This document shows, piece by piece, positions 48,081 to 59,980 of a stretch of 64,000 nucleotides of DNA. Position 1 is the first letter of the stretch. Every line of letters starts with the position of its first letter. A program made the position numbers and the translations under genes. This stretch comes from Prosapia bicincta (Eukaryota; Arthropoda; Insecta; Hemiptera; Cercopidae): contig JBAIZL010000006.1 of NCBI GenBank assembly GCA_036971475.1, forward strand, positions 63,998,398-64,062,397, written 5' to 3'. Below the pieces are notes generated by a model. The model made no database searches. It had not been told where the DNA came from and worked only from the letters and a program-made list of their open reading frames with translations.

Positions 48081-48157
48081 CAAATATAAAAAAAAATAGG
48101 AATGATGAACCCTAACACTATAATAAGAATGTACTAAATAAGTTAATTATTGAACTT

Positions 48158-48333
48158 TATTACAATAAAAATATTGAAAAGAACCCCAATACCACAAAAA
48201 TAATCAAAAATAACAAATAAGACAAGTTACTTAAGATTAAACCCAAGGGTTTAATCTTAAGTAACTTGTCTTATTTGTTATTTTTGATTATTTTTGTGGT
48301 ATTGGGGTTCTTTTCAATATTTTTATTGTAATA
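48158..48333. mobile_element. Perfect palindrome, 87-nt arms
   Basis: The left arm 48158-48244 and right arm 48247-48333 are exact inverses with a 2-nt loop. The arm sequence equals 34788-34871 of the solo pseudo-LTR-like element at near identity. The centre falls at the predicted hammerhead cleavage point of that family. Confidence 0.95.
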
Positions 48334-48387
48334 TATTGTACCACTGTGCTCTTGATATTGTGTATTGAACTTTATATGAACATTTTT

Positions 48388-48670
48388 TGGAAGCCCGACT
48401 CTTTCCTTTGCATACCATATTGATATTAACATTTCTTAGAAGCTCGACTCATTTTCTTAGGATACTGTACTGATAAACATCTTGGAAGCCAGACTCATTT
48501 CCTCTGCATACTGCATTGATATAAATATTTTTTGGAAGCCGTATGGCTATAAACATTTCATGGAGGGCTGACTCATTTCCTTTGCGTACCGTATTGATAT
48601 AAACATTCTTGGAAGCCTGACTCATTTCCTTTGAATACCGTATGGATATAAAGATATTTTGTAAGCGCGG
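48388..48670. repeat. ~56-bp minisatellite, about 5 units
   Basis: Units built on 'ggaagcc(c/t)gactcatttcct' then 'tattgatataaacatt' recur five times with indels. The 75-codon minus-strand frame across it is repeat-derived. Confidence 0.85.
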
Positions 48671-48671
48671 T

Positions 48672-48770
48672 TCCACTTAATGGTGGATAAAATTACTTAC
48701 AATAGTAATATATTAACTTCATAAAGTCAGTGCAACGGAAAAACAATGGATAACGTAAAATATCAAAAAT
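48672..48770. mobile_element. Single arm of the 2976-3341 hairpin family
   Basis: It matches 3248-3300 ('cttaatggtggataaaatta...ttaacttcata') and then the inverse of 3031-3078 ('aagtcagtgcaacggaaaaa'). It therefore shows the complete arm that is truncated on the right side of the copy at 3.2 kb. It ends in (TA)5. Confidence 0.85.
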
Positions 48771-50265
48771 ATATATATAAGGAGAGTGTGAATTAATAGA
48801 AAAAAGATTTCACTTTCCACAACCCAATATAACTTTTGAACTTTTCATATAAAATGAATGAATGTAATGTAACTTTCTCATATGAAAATGTATGTTATGG
48901 TTATACGTTTTCAAATTTTAACCACCATTTCTGGTGTGCAACAATTATTATTACTTTTTTCTTTTTAATAATGTTTTTTTAAGTAACATTCATAAATCTG
49001 AAAAAATTGGAAGTCGAGACATACATTGTATTCAATTACCCCATTAAATTTATAAATTAAACATAGCTGGAAATGATTATTTTTAGATATTCCTTCTTAT
49101 AAATTTTGGTAGTATTTCTATGAATTTTAGTTAAAATATTCATTTAGTTTTGGATTATAACCATTGTCCATTTTTTCTATTTAATATACTTCATATTTTA
49201 AAAGTTTATAATATAAGCTTAAAAGTTTCTCTAAATACCTTTTAAATTATTTAGTTTCACTGCTTGTGTTGATTGGGAAGTTGTTTTTACCATAACATAC
49301 AAGTGTTGTATGTCATAGCTGATGATTAGGAGAGTGACTTTTATATCGAACACCACAGATCTGTTATACCAGATATTTGGGTGAATGGTTAATTTGGGAA
49401 AAGTACTGTAACAACTGTGTTACTTCAAGTGTATTTTTTAAAGTTATTCTTACAATGAATGAGCCTTCAACAAGTAGATATATTTCGGTAGTAGATCCTT
49501 ACATGACCGACCATATTAATCAAATATTTAATGGAGATGTTAGATATAACAAAGGTAAAGGTGATAGTGAGATTTAAAGTGAAATATTTGATGAATCATA
49601 GCAGTGTTATATTACATTCTTTATTGAAGAAATGGAAACAATATCTCCTGAACCTATATCAGATATAGAACATGACAAAGATCACTTGTTACAAGATGAA
49701 GTTTTCCTAAAAAAAATTTTAGTAGATGATTATATTTAACAATTGTCAGGTAATATTTATAGGGGCTTAATGCAAACTAAGGTGGATTTGGGTAACAATG
49801 GAGACAATTTTCTACAAGCAGTTGGAGGTAATGCTTAACCTCGACAGCCGGATTACATACCCAGCAACAAAATATAGAAGAGAAAAACTTGCTTCAAATG
49901 TCCTTCAAATAAAGAAGAAAAAGTGCAACAAAGCAATCAGTCTTAAATAAAATATAGCTTAATTTATGGTCAAGTTTATAAGTTTTATGATTTAACTTAA
50001 ATTTTATTTAGAGAAACTAATTTCTTTGTTACTTTTAGGCTGCATTATAACCTTTTAAACAACTGAAAGAAATTTGATTCGAGTGAATATGACTTTGTAT
50101 CATTACTATTTCTGAGTTTTTCTTACACATTTTGTATATAAGTATTTTTATAAAGGCATAAATCATAAGACTCCCAGGGAACCCTAATCTTATAAAAACT
50201 TGATATTGTAATATTTTTTTATTGTGCCCTCATCCATGTCCATTGACGTTTATTTTAGATAAGTG
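48771..50265 (+). other. Intergenic with possible transposase-like remnant
   Basis: A short open frame from the ATG at 49455 (MNEPSTSRYISVVD...) and, after stops, an acidic stretch (METISPEPISDIEHDKDH, about 49631-49690) and a Cys/Lys stretch (KTCFKCPSNKEE, about 49885-49920) are weakly reminiscent of the acidic N-terminus and Cys-rich tail of piggyBac-type transposases with the middle missing. No terminal repeats found; could be chance. Confidence 0.25.
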
Positions 50266-51004
50266 CTAACAGACCGGCTGACTTTCTGAATATGAAGTGT
50301 TGCAACGGACGGGCGCAACGACTTTACACCCGTAACCCTTTCGCGAAATGCCGCCGCCAGCCCTCGTATCCATTGCTAAAGTAAAAATTTTGAAACAAGC
50401 CGTCCGACCAACGGCCAGAACCCTGTGCGATGCTTGCCAAAAAGTTTGTAAAACACTTCGGTTTTTATTCATTTTAAAATTATGTTGTTACAGCACAGTT
50501 TGTAAACACTTTTATATCTTTTAAACTCTACTTAATCATCTAACATTCCTTTAACCTTTTAAATATAATTATATAAACCTGCTGTATAACTTCATTACTA
50601 AACAAATAATTTTTATATCAACTTCTTTTATCCTTACCTCTTTTTTAAATACTTAGGATAGTTTAAAGTTACTTTAAGATCAAGATTTACCCTTCTTGTT
50701 TAATTATTTAAATTCTCAAAATTAATTTTAAAATTGTTTATTCAATTTAAAACTTCTTGTTTAATCGCAAAAAATTTATTTTCCAAACTAGTTTGGTATC
50801 TTAAACTAGTTATAAAAGACAACAAACATTTACCAAACAAAATTCTTTTCCTTCATTATAAACTTTGTAACTTCTTTTGTAAACAAACAAGTTTTATATC
50901 ACCTTGTATTACCATTATTCTTTTCTAAAATTTTTAATTTAATTTTAAATCAAAATTAATCCTTTCTTTGTTAATATTTAAAACTCAAACTTTATTATTT
51001 AACG
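50266..51004. other. Short GC-rich block then AT-rich DNA
   Basis: 50266-50470 is GC-rich ('cgccgccagccctcgtat') with no gene recognised; the remainder is T-rich without features. Confidence 0.45.
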
Positions 51005-51225
51005 GTTTCTTCAACGTTTGTTGATTCCATCTTCACGTGAGCTACTAGTAATCACTAAACACTTTTAAATGTTTTAAATTTGCCTATAGTAGCACTTACT
51101 TTCATTACAGTCTGAGTTGACAAAGGGACACATCTCCCGAAACGGCCGTCCTCAACAAGCAAAGTAAGTGCTACTATAGGCAAGTTTAAAACATTTAAAA
51201 GTGTTTAGTGGTTTTTTTCAAATTA
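51005..51225. mobile_element. Palindromic PLE-type element, variant hammerhead
   Basis: Arms at about 51055-51108 and 51160-51222. Plus-strand 51113-51154 gives UGAG, UUGACAA, extra A, stem II GGGA/UCCC, GAAA, one-pair stem III C-G with loop GGCC, UC, then CUCA pairing with UGAG. The flank 'atcttcacgtgagctactag' at 51028 is the inverse of that at 48050-48075. Confidence 0.75.
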
Positions 51226-51856
51226 AAACTTTTAATTTACTTGAAAAATTTCTACTTTACTTTTCTGTACAAGATTTTACTTTGTTTCCTAAGGCTTCAT
51301 TACAATTTAACTTATTTTCACAACCCTTTCATTTGACTTTGGTATCTTAAACCAACTATAAAAAACAACAAACCTTTACAAAACCAAAATTCTTTCTAAC
51401 AAACCTTTTGAAATATTTTATATCTTCACTTAAATTCGACAACTTTTAATTTTAAACCCACATGAGAACAATTTAAATTTCTCACAGTCTTTATCTGTAA
51501 CATAGCATATTCTATTTCTTAAAATTTATTTACACTTCTTATGACTTAAATTTACTTCCTAGGATTAACATATTCTTTTTCCAAAATTTTACTTTTAAAT
51601 TTTAACTTTAAAAAATTTATTTCTAAACATTTTGATTTGTACTTTTTCAATCTACAAAGGGAGGGTTTTCCATTTTAGTTTGTGGTAATTACCACAAGCT
51701 AACGCTATCCCCTCCACTTTCTTTCTGAAACGAATCCACTCCTTTTAAACGCAATTTCAACTTTTGCAAAATTTATTTAAATTTAAACTTTAAAATTTCA
51801 AAAAGTTCCCCAAAAGAAATTTGAAAGAGAGAGAGAAAAGCTAAACTCTCACCTTT

Positions 51857-52036
51857 ACTGCATCGCTTCCTCTCTCTGGTCCATTGTTGGTGTGATGTCA
51901 TCTCTCTCCTTTCGTGGCTGGTAATCTTGGATGTAGGACTCGCCCAAACTCGCGTTGCCTGCTCTCCATTGTTTCCAAGTTGGAGTGGTATCCGAAACAA
52001 ACAATAAGCTTTTCTGTTGCACGATATTATCCATTT
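51857..52036 (-). CDS. Possible short coding exon, function unknown
   Basis: Minus-strand ATG at 52036 in excellent context (AAAAATGG) opens a 59-codon frame, MDNIVQQKSL...QWRAGNASLG...MDQREEAMQ, then TAA. Two bases later comes a near-consensus donor (AAG|GTGAGA). 52040-52800 upstream is moderately GC-rich and could be 5' UTR. The stop just before the donor argues against a simple coding exon; it may be an upstream ORF or part of a retroelement leader. I do not recognise the peptide. Confidence 0.3.
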
Positions 52037-52039
52037 TTA

Positions 52040-53478
52040 TTTATATATATGTTTTTTTTTAAGTCCTGAATTTAGTCTTTTAACCCATCATGAACACTGT
52101 CTTTATAATTATCAAACTTAATTTAACTCCTGGCTTTGATCGACTTGTTTTTGTTTTATTTCACTGTTCCAATTTTATAGGTGAATTCCATAACCTTTTT
52201 ACCCTAAATTGTTTAACCATTCTAATTTAAAGCACTATTTATTTTTTACATTAGCACTGACTCAAAACTTTTATTCAACCTAATTTTCTACAACAATTTC
52301 TTTGAGGACGCTACTACATTGCTGTTAAACGATGCAAACCACTTTTGGAGAGTTTCCTCCCCAAAAGGGTTTTAAAACACACGGCACTACATTTCAACGG
52401 TCTATCTCCCTCTTAGCCCTGCATCTTCACCATTTTCTTCACAGTTGAAACGCGGTCGACGTTGTACCAACTGGAGCGCTCTCACACACGACCGATCCCT
52501 TCATGGTCTCAAGCTATACTAAAATTTTTCGTTCCCTGGCTTTTCAAACCCTCCCTACTGCTTTAGACAAATAACAAGTTTCCCACCATTCGTGTGACTG
52601 GTCTACATCCTTCTTGCTAGATCTTCTCACGTTATGTCCGCCGGTTGTCGAAATATTTACTAATTTTTTAATTTTATTTTAACTCCTTCGGGAGGCTCCG
52701 CAACTGTTTTTTTTTTTGTCTCTTCACTTTGTCCTTCTTTTTTCATTCTGCGTCCCCTCGAATGTTGATGGTCACTCTAGGTGGATTTTTGACTTTTCCC
52801 CCTTTCAAATCTGGAAAAATCCCCTTATCCCGAAAATGGCTTTATTTCTATCCCTTAAACTCGGTAAACTAAACTTACATTTTGCCTAAGACACTTTTAT
52901 ATTGTTATGACTTCGCTATTTTGCCTGCAAAACCTCTTAAAATATATGGAATTTTTAATTTCCCGTGCAATGGTAAAATGTGACTTTTTTTAACCCATTG
53001 CAGTGTGAAACCTGAACAAAATTGAGGAAAATTAACTCAACAAAACTGTAAAAAGTGTACCATTAACTTAAGTTATGTCTGTAACTATTTGTAATGAAAT
53101 GAAACTCATCTTCTGTTACAATTATTACATGTGTATCAAAACGGTTATCAAAATCACCTATCAATAAATTGAGATATGTATTGTTATTAAATAAACGCTC
53201 TTACATTAGAATACAGAAGTAATATTGTCTTCAGAATTTTTTAAGAAACATTGAAAAACAAATAAAATTGTTAGACAAATAAGTAAAATTTAAATTGGAT
53301 TGTGGATATTAAAATGTGAGATTAAAGTGGGCATACATTCTAAGAGAGATTTTATGAAACTGAGTGTGCATCTTATTGTAATTTTTCAACTGAAATCTTT
53401 TACCCATTGCAGGATAATCCTGGCCCATATTATTTATAAGACAAAAAAGTGTTATACACTATAAAACCAGATTACTAA
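52040..53478. other. Intergenic, nothing firmly recognised
   Basis: T-rich plus strand with scattered GC-rich words; no domain or repeat family identified. Confidence 0.4.
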
Positions 53479-53765
53479 TATTAATGTAGCTTTCTTTCCA
53501 GTTTCCCTATTTGATTGTACTGCTAAGGAATAATCCAAGATTACTTTATGCATACCGTATAGACCAGATCTCTTAATTCGTTATTCATGGATGAGTGATT
53601 TAACTTAAGAAATAATTGCATTAATGTAGCCTTCTTTCCAATTTCCTATTTGATTGTACTGCTAAGGAATAATCCAAGATTACTTTATGCATACTGTATA
53701 GACCAGATGTCTTAATTTGTTATTATTCATGTATGAGTGATTTAATGAAATAATTGCACTAATTT
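53479..53765. repeat. ~141-bp tandem duplication
   Basis: 'attaatgtag(c)tttctttcca' begins copies at about 53479 and 53620, each ending in 'gaaataattgca'. A third, weaker copy of the final part appears at 53900-53985. Confidence 0.85.
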
Positions 53766-54402
53766 TAACCCAATTGTGCAGGCTAAGAAAATGTTTTCTG
53801 TATTTTTTTTTGCTTAACAGTAATATATCTACATTTCCAAGATTAATAACTGATTAATATATTTAAGATTTTTTCTAAAAATGGTCTTATTTACATGTAT
53901 TGAATAGGCCGGATGTATGCGTTTGTTATTCATATATGTAGAGTTATTCAATTTTAGAAATAATTGTACTAATTTTAGCCAAATTGTTCTGGTCAAGTAG
54001 TTTTGTTCAGTAGTTTGTAGTGTTCAGTGTTGGAGAGTGTCATTCGGTAATTACTCAGTATATGTTAGAATATTGCTATGCAAACTATAGTAACTTTAAT
54101 GAAACTAAAAATTATTTTAAGAAATTATATGAGTTACTTTTCTAGAACTTCACAGTATATGTAAAGATACTTATCTAAAAAACTGAATTAATCACTTTAA
54201 CAAAAGATTCACCGAACACAATGGACTTCAAAATTCAAGAGTAACAAACTGAGAACAGCTACTTGAGATTTTACCATTCAACAGAGATTCGTAGAAAAGT
54301 CTTTCATTGAGAGGTTCAGAATATTACTTCAGACTATAAATTTTATCAACTTATTCGTTTTAAACATCAGTAATTATTTGAAGGACTAAGGAAAAACTAT
54401 TA

Positions 54403-54530
54403 ACTTACTTGCTGGCACGTTTCAAAACCGTCATTTCATTGACAAAACCTAACCTGCTACTGAGTAGCACTTACGACTTGACAATGAAATGATAGTTTCG
54501 AAACACCTCAACAAGTAAGGTAATAGCTTT
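54403..54530. mobile_element. Hairpin element, variant hammerhead
   Basis: Left 'ttacttgctggcacgtttca...catttcattg' pairs with right 'caatgaaatgatagtttcga...caacaagtaag'. Plus-strand 54478-54512 shows UUGACAA, extra U, stem II GAAA/UUUC and GAAAC. The spacer is at 54455-54478. Confidence 0.7.
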
Positions 54531-55260
54531 CACTTAGTTCTTAAGATAATTTTACTTATGATTTAATCAGTGAAAACAAGTACAATAACCAACTTTATTT
54601 ATTTATATTGTTACTTTTTTGTACGTTATTTTTTATTATTTAAAGATTAACAAGAGTTTTGTTTTTTATTTAATTCTATTTAAAAAATATAATCTTTTAA
54701 ATCTTTGATTAAAAGTCAAGATCCTTATTTCCTATTTCACATAGTATTTCATTTTTCGTGATCTCACAGTGGCTGAATATCGATTAAAATACTATTGGTT
54801 TTTATTTTTAGATTCCGTAATAGATGTTTCCTTAATATGAAGTTTGTAACGTACATACAGACTCCAAGACAACCTTTGAATTAGTTGTTGCAATAAGGAT
54901 GTATAACAAAGTTATCAATAATGCATGAAGTTCAGTATCCATGGAGTACTGTGAGGATGCCAAAATACAGTAATAATTATTAGAAACTTTTGTCTGTTAC
55001 ATTTTCTACTCAAAAAATCTATGAATAAATGAATGCATATAGCCATTCTAGTTCATGTAAATCATTGCAAGGGCTATCTGCTTCTCAACTTCTTGATCTC
55101 CCTTTTTGCCTAGCTGGAGATTGAGATAATTTAAAATAAGTCAACGATAGAATAAATTGTGACTATATTATTATTTTAAATATCGAAATCTTGTTGCTGT
55201 TTATGACGAACTGGTTGTTAATCACTTATTACACTTTTGCTATTACTGGCAAATAGACGT

Positions 55261-55975
55261 TTTGTTAACTAAAGGTTGTTAAAATGTTAATTTACACTTG
55301 GAGGAAACATTTTTGTCTTACGACTTCTTCAGCCTCGAATTTTTGCCGCTAGGAATGCTGTAGTTGTACTTCCTCGGTACCATTTTTTTGAAAGTTAAGA
55401 GTGAAGTGATCGAAGATTATGTGTGATCTATGCCGTGTTTATTCATTTAGGATGTCATTTTTATGTGTATTGCTGTGTATATATTTCATACTGTTCTAGT
55501 GTGTTTAATTTATGGCCTTTGTTGCATGTGTGGAGGATGCTCATGTTATTTTCCATACTTTTGCATGAGTGTTTAGTGTCCATGAGGTGATTTGCGAAGG
55601 TGGATTCACTGCACACTACTATTGAATCCACCTTCGCAAATCACCTCATGGACACTAAACACTCATGCAAAAGTATGGAAAATAACATGAGCATCTTCCA
55701 CACATGCAACAAAGGCCATAAATTAAACACACTAGAACAATATGAAATATATAGACATAGTAACACACATAAAAATGACATTCTAAATGAACAAACACAG
55801 CACAGATCACACATACTCTTCGATCACATCACTTCTAACTTTCAAAAAAATGGTCCGAGGATGCACAACTGCAGCATTCCTAGAGGCAAAAATACGAAGC
55901 TGAAAAACTTGTAAGACGAAAACGTTTCCTCCAAGTGTAAGTTAACAATTTAACAACCTTTAGTTAACAAAAAGT
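55261..55975. mobile_element. Head-to-head Penelope-like element pair (long palindrome)
   Basis: Arms of about 340 nt (55261-55605 and 55620-55975) mirror each other with scattered differences around the 14-nt spacer 'ctgcacactactat'. Each arm carries the C-terminal coding end and 3' UTR of a PLE with the 3' ends pointing outward. Near each outer end, CUGAAGA/CUGAAAA, a GUC-GUAA-GAC stem and GAAAA(C) give a hammerhead-like motif. Inverted, strongly 5'-truncated duplicates are characteristic of PLE insertions. Confidence 0.85.
55600..55914 (+). pseudogene. PLE GIY-YIG endonuclease C-terminal fragment
   Basis: The open frame of 104 codons encodes STFANHLMDTKH, then NMSIFHTCNKGHKLNTLEQYEIYRH and NDILNEQTQHRSHILFD, which is the region just after the GIY-YIG core in EN-bearing Penelope-like elements ('FAxHL...NTLExxEIY'). 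The reverse transcriptase and the GIY-YIG catalytic core are missing through 5' truncation. The apparent first Met lies in the spacer, so it is not a genuine start. A degenerate copy of the same frame runs on the minus strand of the left arm. Confidence 0.8.
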
Positions 55976-56481
55976 CTGGTCGCAAGTAATAGCAAAAGTG
56001 TAATAAGTTATTACTTTATATAAAATGTTTTAATGATAAAACATTATTACCAGGAAATGATAACACTCTAAGTAAAATGCCAAAAAAGTAACATTTTTTC
56101 TGTCATTGAGTAGCAAATGTTAGTTTTAATTATTTCAAATTTGAATATTTTTAATAATATTTTTATAAGTTTTAAATATTTCTTCTGTTACAGATTGAAA
56201 TGACAAAAAAAGACACAACCCTAATAAGAGGATAATAGAGTCTTGTTACTTATTCTACGGTTTTAAACTTTGTTTCCTGTTTATTAGATTCATTGGTTCC
56301 CTTTTAAGATTCAATATATTACCAAGCATATAATTGAGTATAAAATATTCTTCATTGCTTAGAACTTGATGAATTTTGTTGTTTTTTCTCAACTTCTCAT
56401 GTTATGTTTCTATGAAAACTCTTATATTTTTAAAAACTAGTTTCTATCGTTCCCATTGTAGTATAGAACTTCAAACATAAA

Positions 56482-57114
56482 ATGAGTTCAGACCTGATAA
56501 AATTCCAACTATCTGCTCCTGGCAAAATTATCCTGTTTGGAGAACATTCTGTGGTATATAAACGAACAGCGATTGCAACAACTATAAACAAACGTACATC
56601 TTTAAAATTTACCGAAACAAAAAATCAGTTCATTGATATCAAAATGCCACAAATTGGTGTTGTTTACTCATTTTGTATAAAGGAAATTAAAAGAATGCTA
56701 CAAAAACGTGTTCCTATGGTTAATGAAGAGTTGTTTTCACTGTCAGAACCAAAACGAATTTCACATGATGCATTTCTGGATGAAATCTGTAATGATATGT
56801 CATCTTTTGGTTTTGTTTCATTGACTGTTCAACAAACAAATGCATTTAAAGCAATTTTTTATCTCCTACGAGGGATATTAGGTTCTATTGAACTTGACTT
56901 TGAAGGATTCGACCTGGAGTTGTCATCACAGCTTTCCATTGGTGCAGGAATGGGCAGCTCTGCTTCATTTGCTGTTTGTTTGTCTGCAACTTTCCTTTAC
57001 TATATCCGTCGTTTGTTCAAACTCAGATTTGGTGGACTTGTAAATGTATCCAAGAGTCATGTGGATCCATATGTTGTGGACCTTGATGAATCATTGGGAG
57101 AGTTTTCAAACCAG
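56482..57114 (+). CDS. Mvk: Mevalonate kinase, first coding exon
   Basis: Mevalonate kinase phosphorylates mevalonate with ATP in the cytosol or peroxisome; in insects the pathway feeds isoprenoid and juvenile hormone synthesis. The exon encodes residues 1-211. SAPGKIILFGEHSVV (11-25) is the GHMP N-terminal motif, with the conserved Lys at 15 and His at 22. SIGAGMGSSASFAV (152-165) is the GHMP ATP-binding loop. It ends in phase 0 at CAG|GTATGA. The start is the first ATG after a likely acceptor (cccattgtAG at 56460-56461), so a 5' non-coding exon probably lies upstream. Upstream 56000-56460 shows nothing else. Confidence 0.95.
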
Positions 57115-59533
57115 GTATGAATATAAGAGACTTAAATTTTATTTCAAAATGTAAAAATATGTGTTTGGTTTTTCCTGAACAGACAAATAATGATGCTCTC
57201 CTTTTAATATTTTGTCTTACACCTGAAATGGTCGCATATCGTCAAATGATAAGCTAGTTTTGATTCCCTTATTTCCAAGGAGTGGAAGGGGGAGTAAACT
57301 TAGTGTTCCAACCACAGTCTCTTCACCATTCTAGCCAAACATTAATTACTGTTGTTTCACCAACATTATCTATACATGTCTGTTGTTAAATTGTGGTCTT
57401 TATATGGGGCGACTAAATATGATCTTTATAGTTAACATACCTTGTGAAACAAGATAGACAAAAACGTCAATCTTATTAACCATTAGCGCACAATATTTAC
57501 TAATATTTATCATTAGTGAATTAAGTACCATCAGCACTACTATATTATTAAATAAATATTCTTCAATTAGCACCTGAACCAGGAGTTCTGAATATTGACG
57601 TAGACAAAAAGAAAAGTGTTTCCTGGAACCATTAATGATCACTTGTCAATAGATGAAGCCAAGACACTATGTATAATATAGATTATTTATCGTCGACAGC
57701 TGTCATAATACAGAGGCAAAAAATAATAAGTTGTCCTTATGGTTTAAACTGTTCTAGCCTCATTTTTGTAGTTGTTTTGTTGTTGCATGGGTTCTATTTG
57801 ACACCTTTGCGGACAGTGATAAATATTTATACTGTTATTTTATTAAATTACCTTTTCAGTTGTTTCTAAAGAAATATTTTTTACTATAACAGAAAACAAA
57901 TTTTCTACCTGTCCTGCTAAGTGTGTGTGTATGCATGTGTTGAATATTTGTGGAACCACTGTAGGGTTAACAACAAAAATTAACAGGTAACCAAATGTAG
58001 TGAGTTTTAGCAATTTGTTTCTGATTAGATTTTTTTAAATTCATTTGAGCGATGTGCATACAAATTTTTACTTCTAGAAGATTATTTAACACAAATAATG
58101 TCCTCTACACATTAATTTCTAACTTTATAATTAGATTACACACCGTAGAAACCATTCCTTTGTGTTTGTTTAAAACTTAACTATAGGATTGTGGTATATT
58201 GTCTAAAAAAAGATACACAGGATGCCAAAATGGTGTTTTTTGTATATTAAAATATAATTGTTCTATACAGTAAATTTGATGGTTTTATGCAGAAATAATA
58301 TAGTGTGAATTTATCAGAATAGCATGTTATTTTTAATACAATTTTAAGTTTAAAACAAAAATTGCAATATAAAATCCGCGATCTATGGCATTACTTATGG
58401 ATCCTACAAAGTTATTACCAATAGTTATTTAGGTGGACCTAAATTCTTACCAGATAGGCTGAAAGAATAATTTAAGCACTGATTGCACAAACCAAGACTA
58501 AAAAATAATAGAAATCGTGTTGCTCTGAGCACAGTGGTTTCAACTATTAACTTCAGCTACTATGAGCTATGTGTGAGTCTGTCAGCAAAAATCATTGTGA
58601 AAGTTTACGTTAAGAAGTGAGACATCTATTTCAGAACACCAAAAAATAGTAGGTTGATTTTGAGGTGCAATCTACAACAGTGAAATTGTGTTTTCTGTTA
58701 GGCAAAACTACAGCAGAAATCGTTATGTTAAAAATTACTTATAAAGAAGATGCTGTGGGTAAGTCACAACTCTGAATGTTTTTCAAAGCTTCAGAATATG
58801 GCAGATTGGAGATTAAAAAATTGTCTTGACCTAGCCATTCTTTAATTCCAAAGACGAGGATGGTGTGAATATTAACAAAATTGCCACAAAGGCTGGCAAA
58901 ATGTTATTTATGAACTTGTTGGCTTACCTTAACAATTATTATCCTGGAGTTTATAATGTATCATCAAGCTCTAAAGATTGTGGCTCATGTTCTCACTGAC
59001 CACTGTGAACAAGAATGAAATTAAGTTTAGTGAAAGTATGAAGAAACATCAACTGAACAATGATGTTTCACATTTTGGTGTTATGTGTTCAACTAGAAAC
59101 CCAAACAACAGTTTAACCAATAAAAGACGCCATCCTCCTAAAACTAACAAATGGAAGCCATTCCTTTAGTTCATTCCAAATTCATTCTCCTTATGGAATT
59201 ACTGAACAAAAATTTTTTATTATTTTTTTTATTACCACAATCCTATATCTTGAAAATCTAGTATTCATATATTTGAGTCATCTTAATTTGTGACAATTTT
59301 TTCATATTTTTTATAAAAAAGCAATGTAAAAAATTTTGCAACTAAAAGATCAGTAGAGCAATAGTAAGCATGGCACACACCTATGACTGGGAATGAGCGT
59401 ACTATACATATTTTTTTTTCACAAAAACCTAAATGTTCACTGTTTAAAATAATTGACATTTTAATTTTTTATACAAACATATTTCTTTTAATGAATAATT
59501 TAAATTTCATGCTCAGAAAGTAAACTATTTCAG
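57115..59533 (+). other. Mevalonate kinase intron 1
   Basis: 2,419 bp, GT...AG. It contains a mariner helix-turn-helix remnant at 58662-58840 and otherwise AT-rich DNA. A pyrimidine-rich tract ending 'actatttcag' precedes exon 2. Confidence 0.9.
58662..58840 (+). pseudogene. mariner transposase N-terminal remnant
   Basis: The plus-strand frame reads EVQSTTVKLCFLLGKTTAE, then MLKITYKEDAVGKSQ; after one stop it reads MFFKASEYGRLEIKK. This is the mariner N-terminal domain ('CFxLGKTAxETxxMIxxAYxExAxSRTQVFEWFxxFKxGR'). Later parts are too degraded to follow, and the termini were not found. Confidence 0.55.
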
Positions 59534-59726
59534 GAAAAAAATGTTATAAATAACTGGGCTTATGCTGTAGAAAGGATCATGCATGGATCTCCCTCGGGCC
59601 TTGACAATACTGTATGCACTTTTGGCTCACTGGTAGAAATGTATCGTTACTTGGAACATTTGAATGGAAAACCTTTTAATATATTGCCCAACGCTCCTGA
59701 ACTACGAATTTTATTGGTGGACACAG
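59534..59726 (+). CDS. Mvk: Mevalonate kinase, second coding exon
   Basis: Residues 212-275 plus the first base of codon 276. It contains NNWAYAVERIMHGSPSGLDNT, the region with the metal/ATP-binding Glu (224, in ERIMHG) and the catalytic Asp (235, in SGLDN). Acceptor tatttcAG|GAA, donor ACAG|GTAATC, entering in phase 0 and leaving in phase 1. It ends in LRILLVDTG, matching the strand before the substrate-binding region of animal mevalonate kinases. Confidence 0.93.
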
Positions 59727-59980
59727 GTAATCTTTTAGTGAAATATTCTTCTAGACACTTAGAATTTAAGTTACATTATATTGTAAAACTATTACTCTTT
59801 GCCATAAGTTGAGATGTTAGGTTAAATCATCGGATTTTAATTTGATCTATTTTCCTATCTGGTTTTATCTCAAATTCTCTCCTTTCTGTTGATGATAATT
59901 AATGTTGTTGATGGTTATGATCAATGATTGTATTTGTGTTGCATAAAATAATTGTGTTATGAATAGGAATGGATAGCTAT

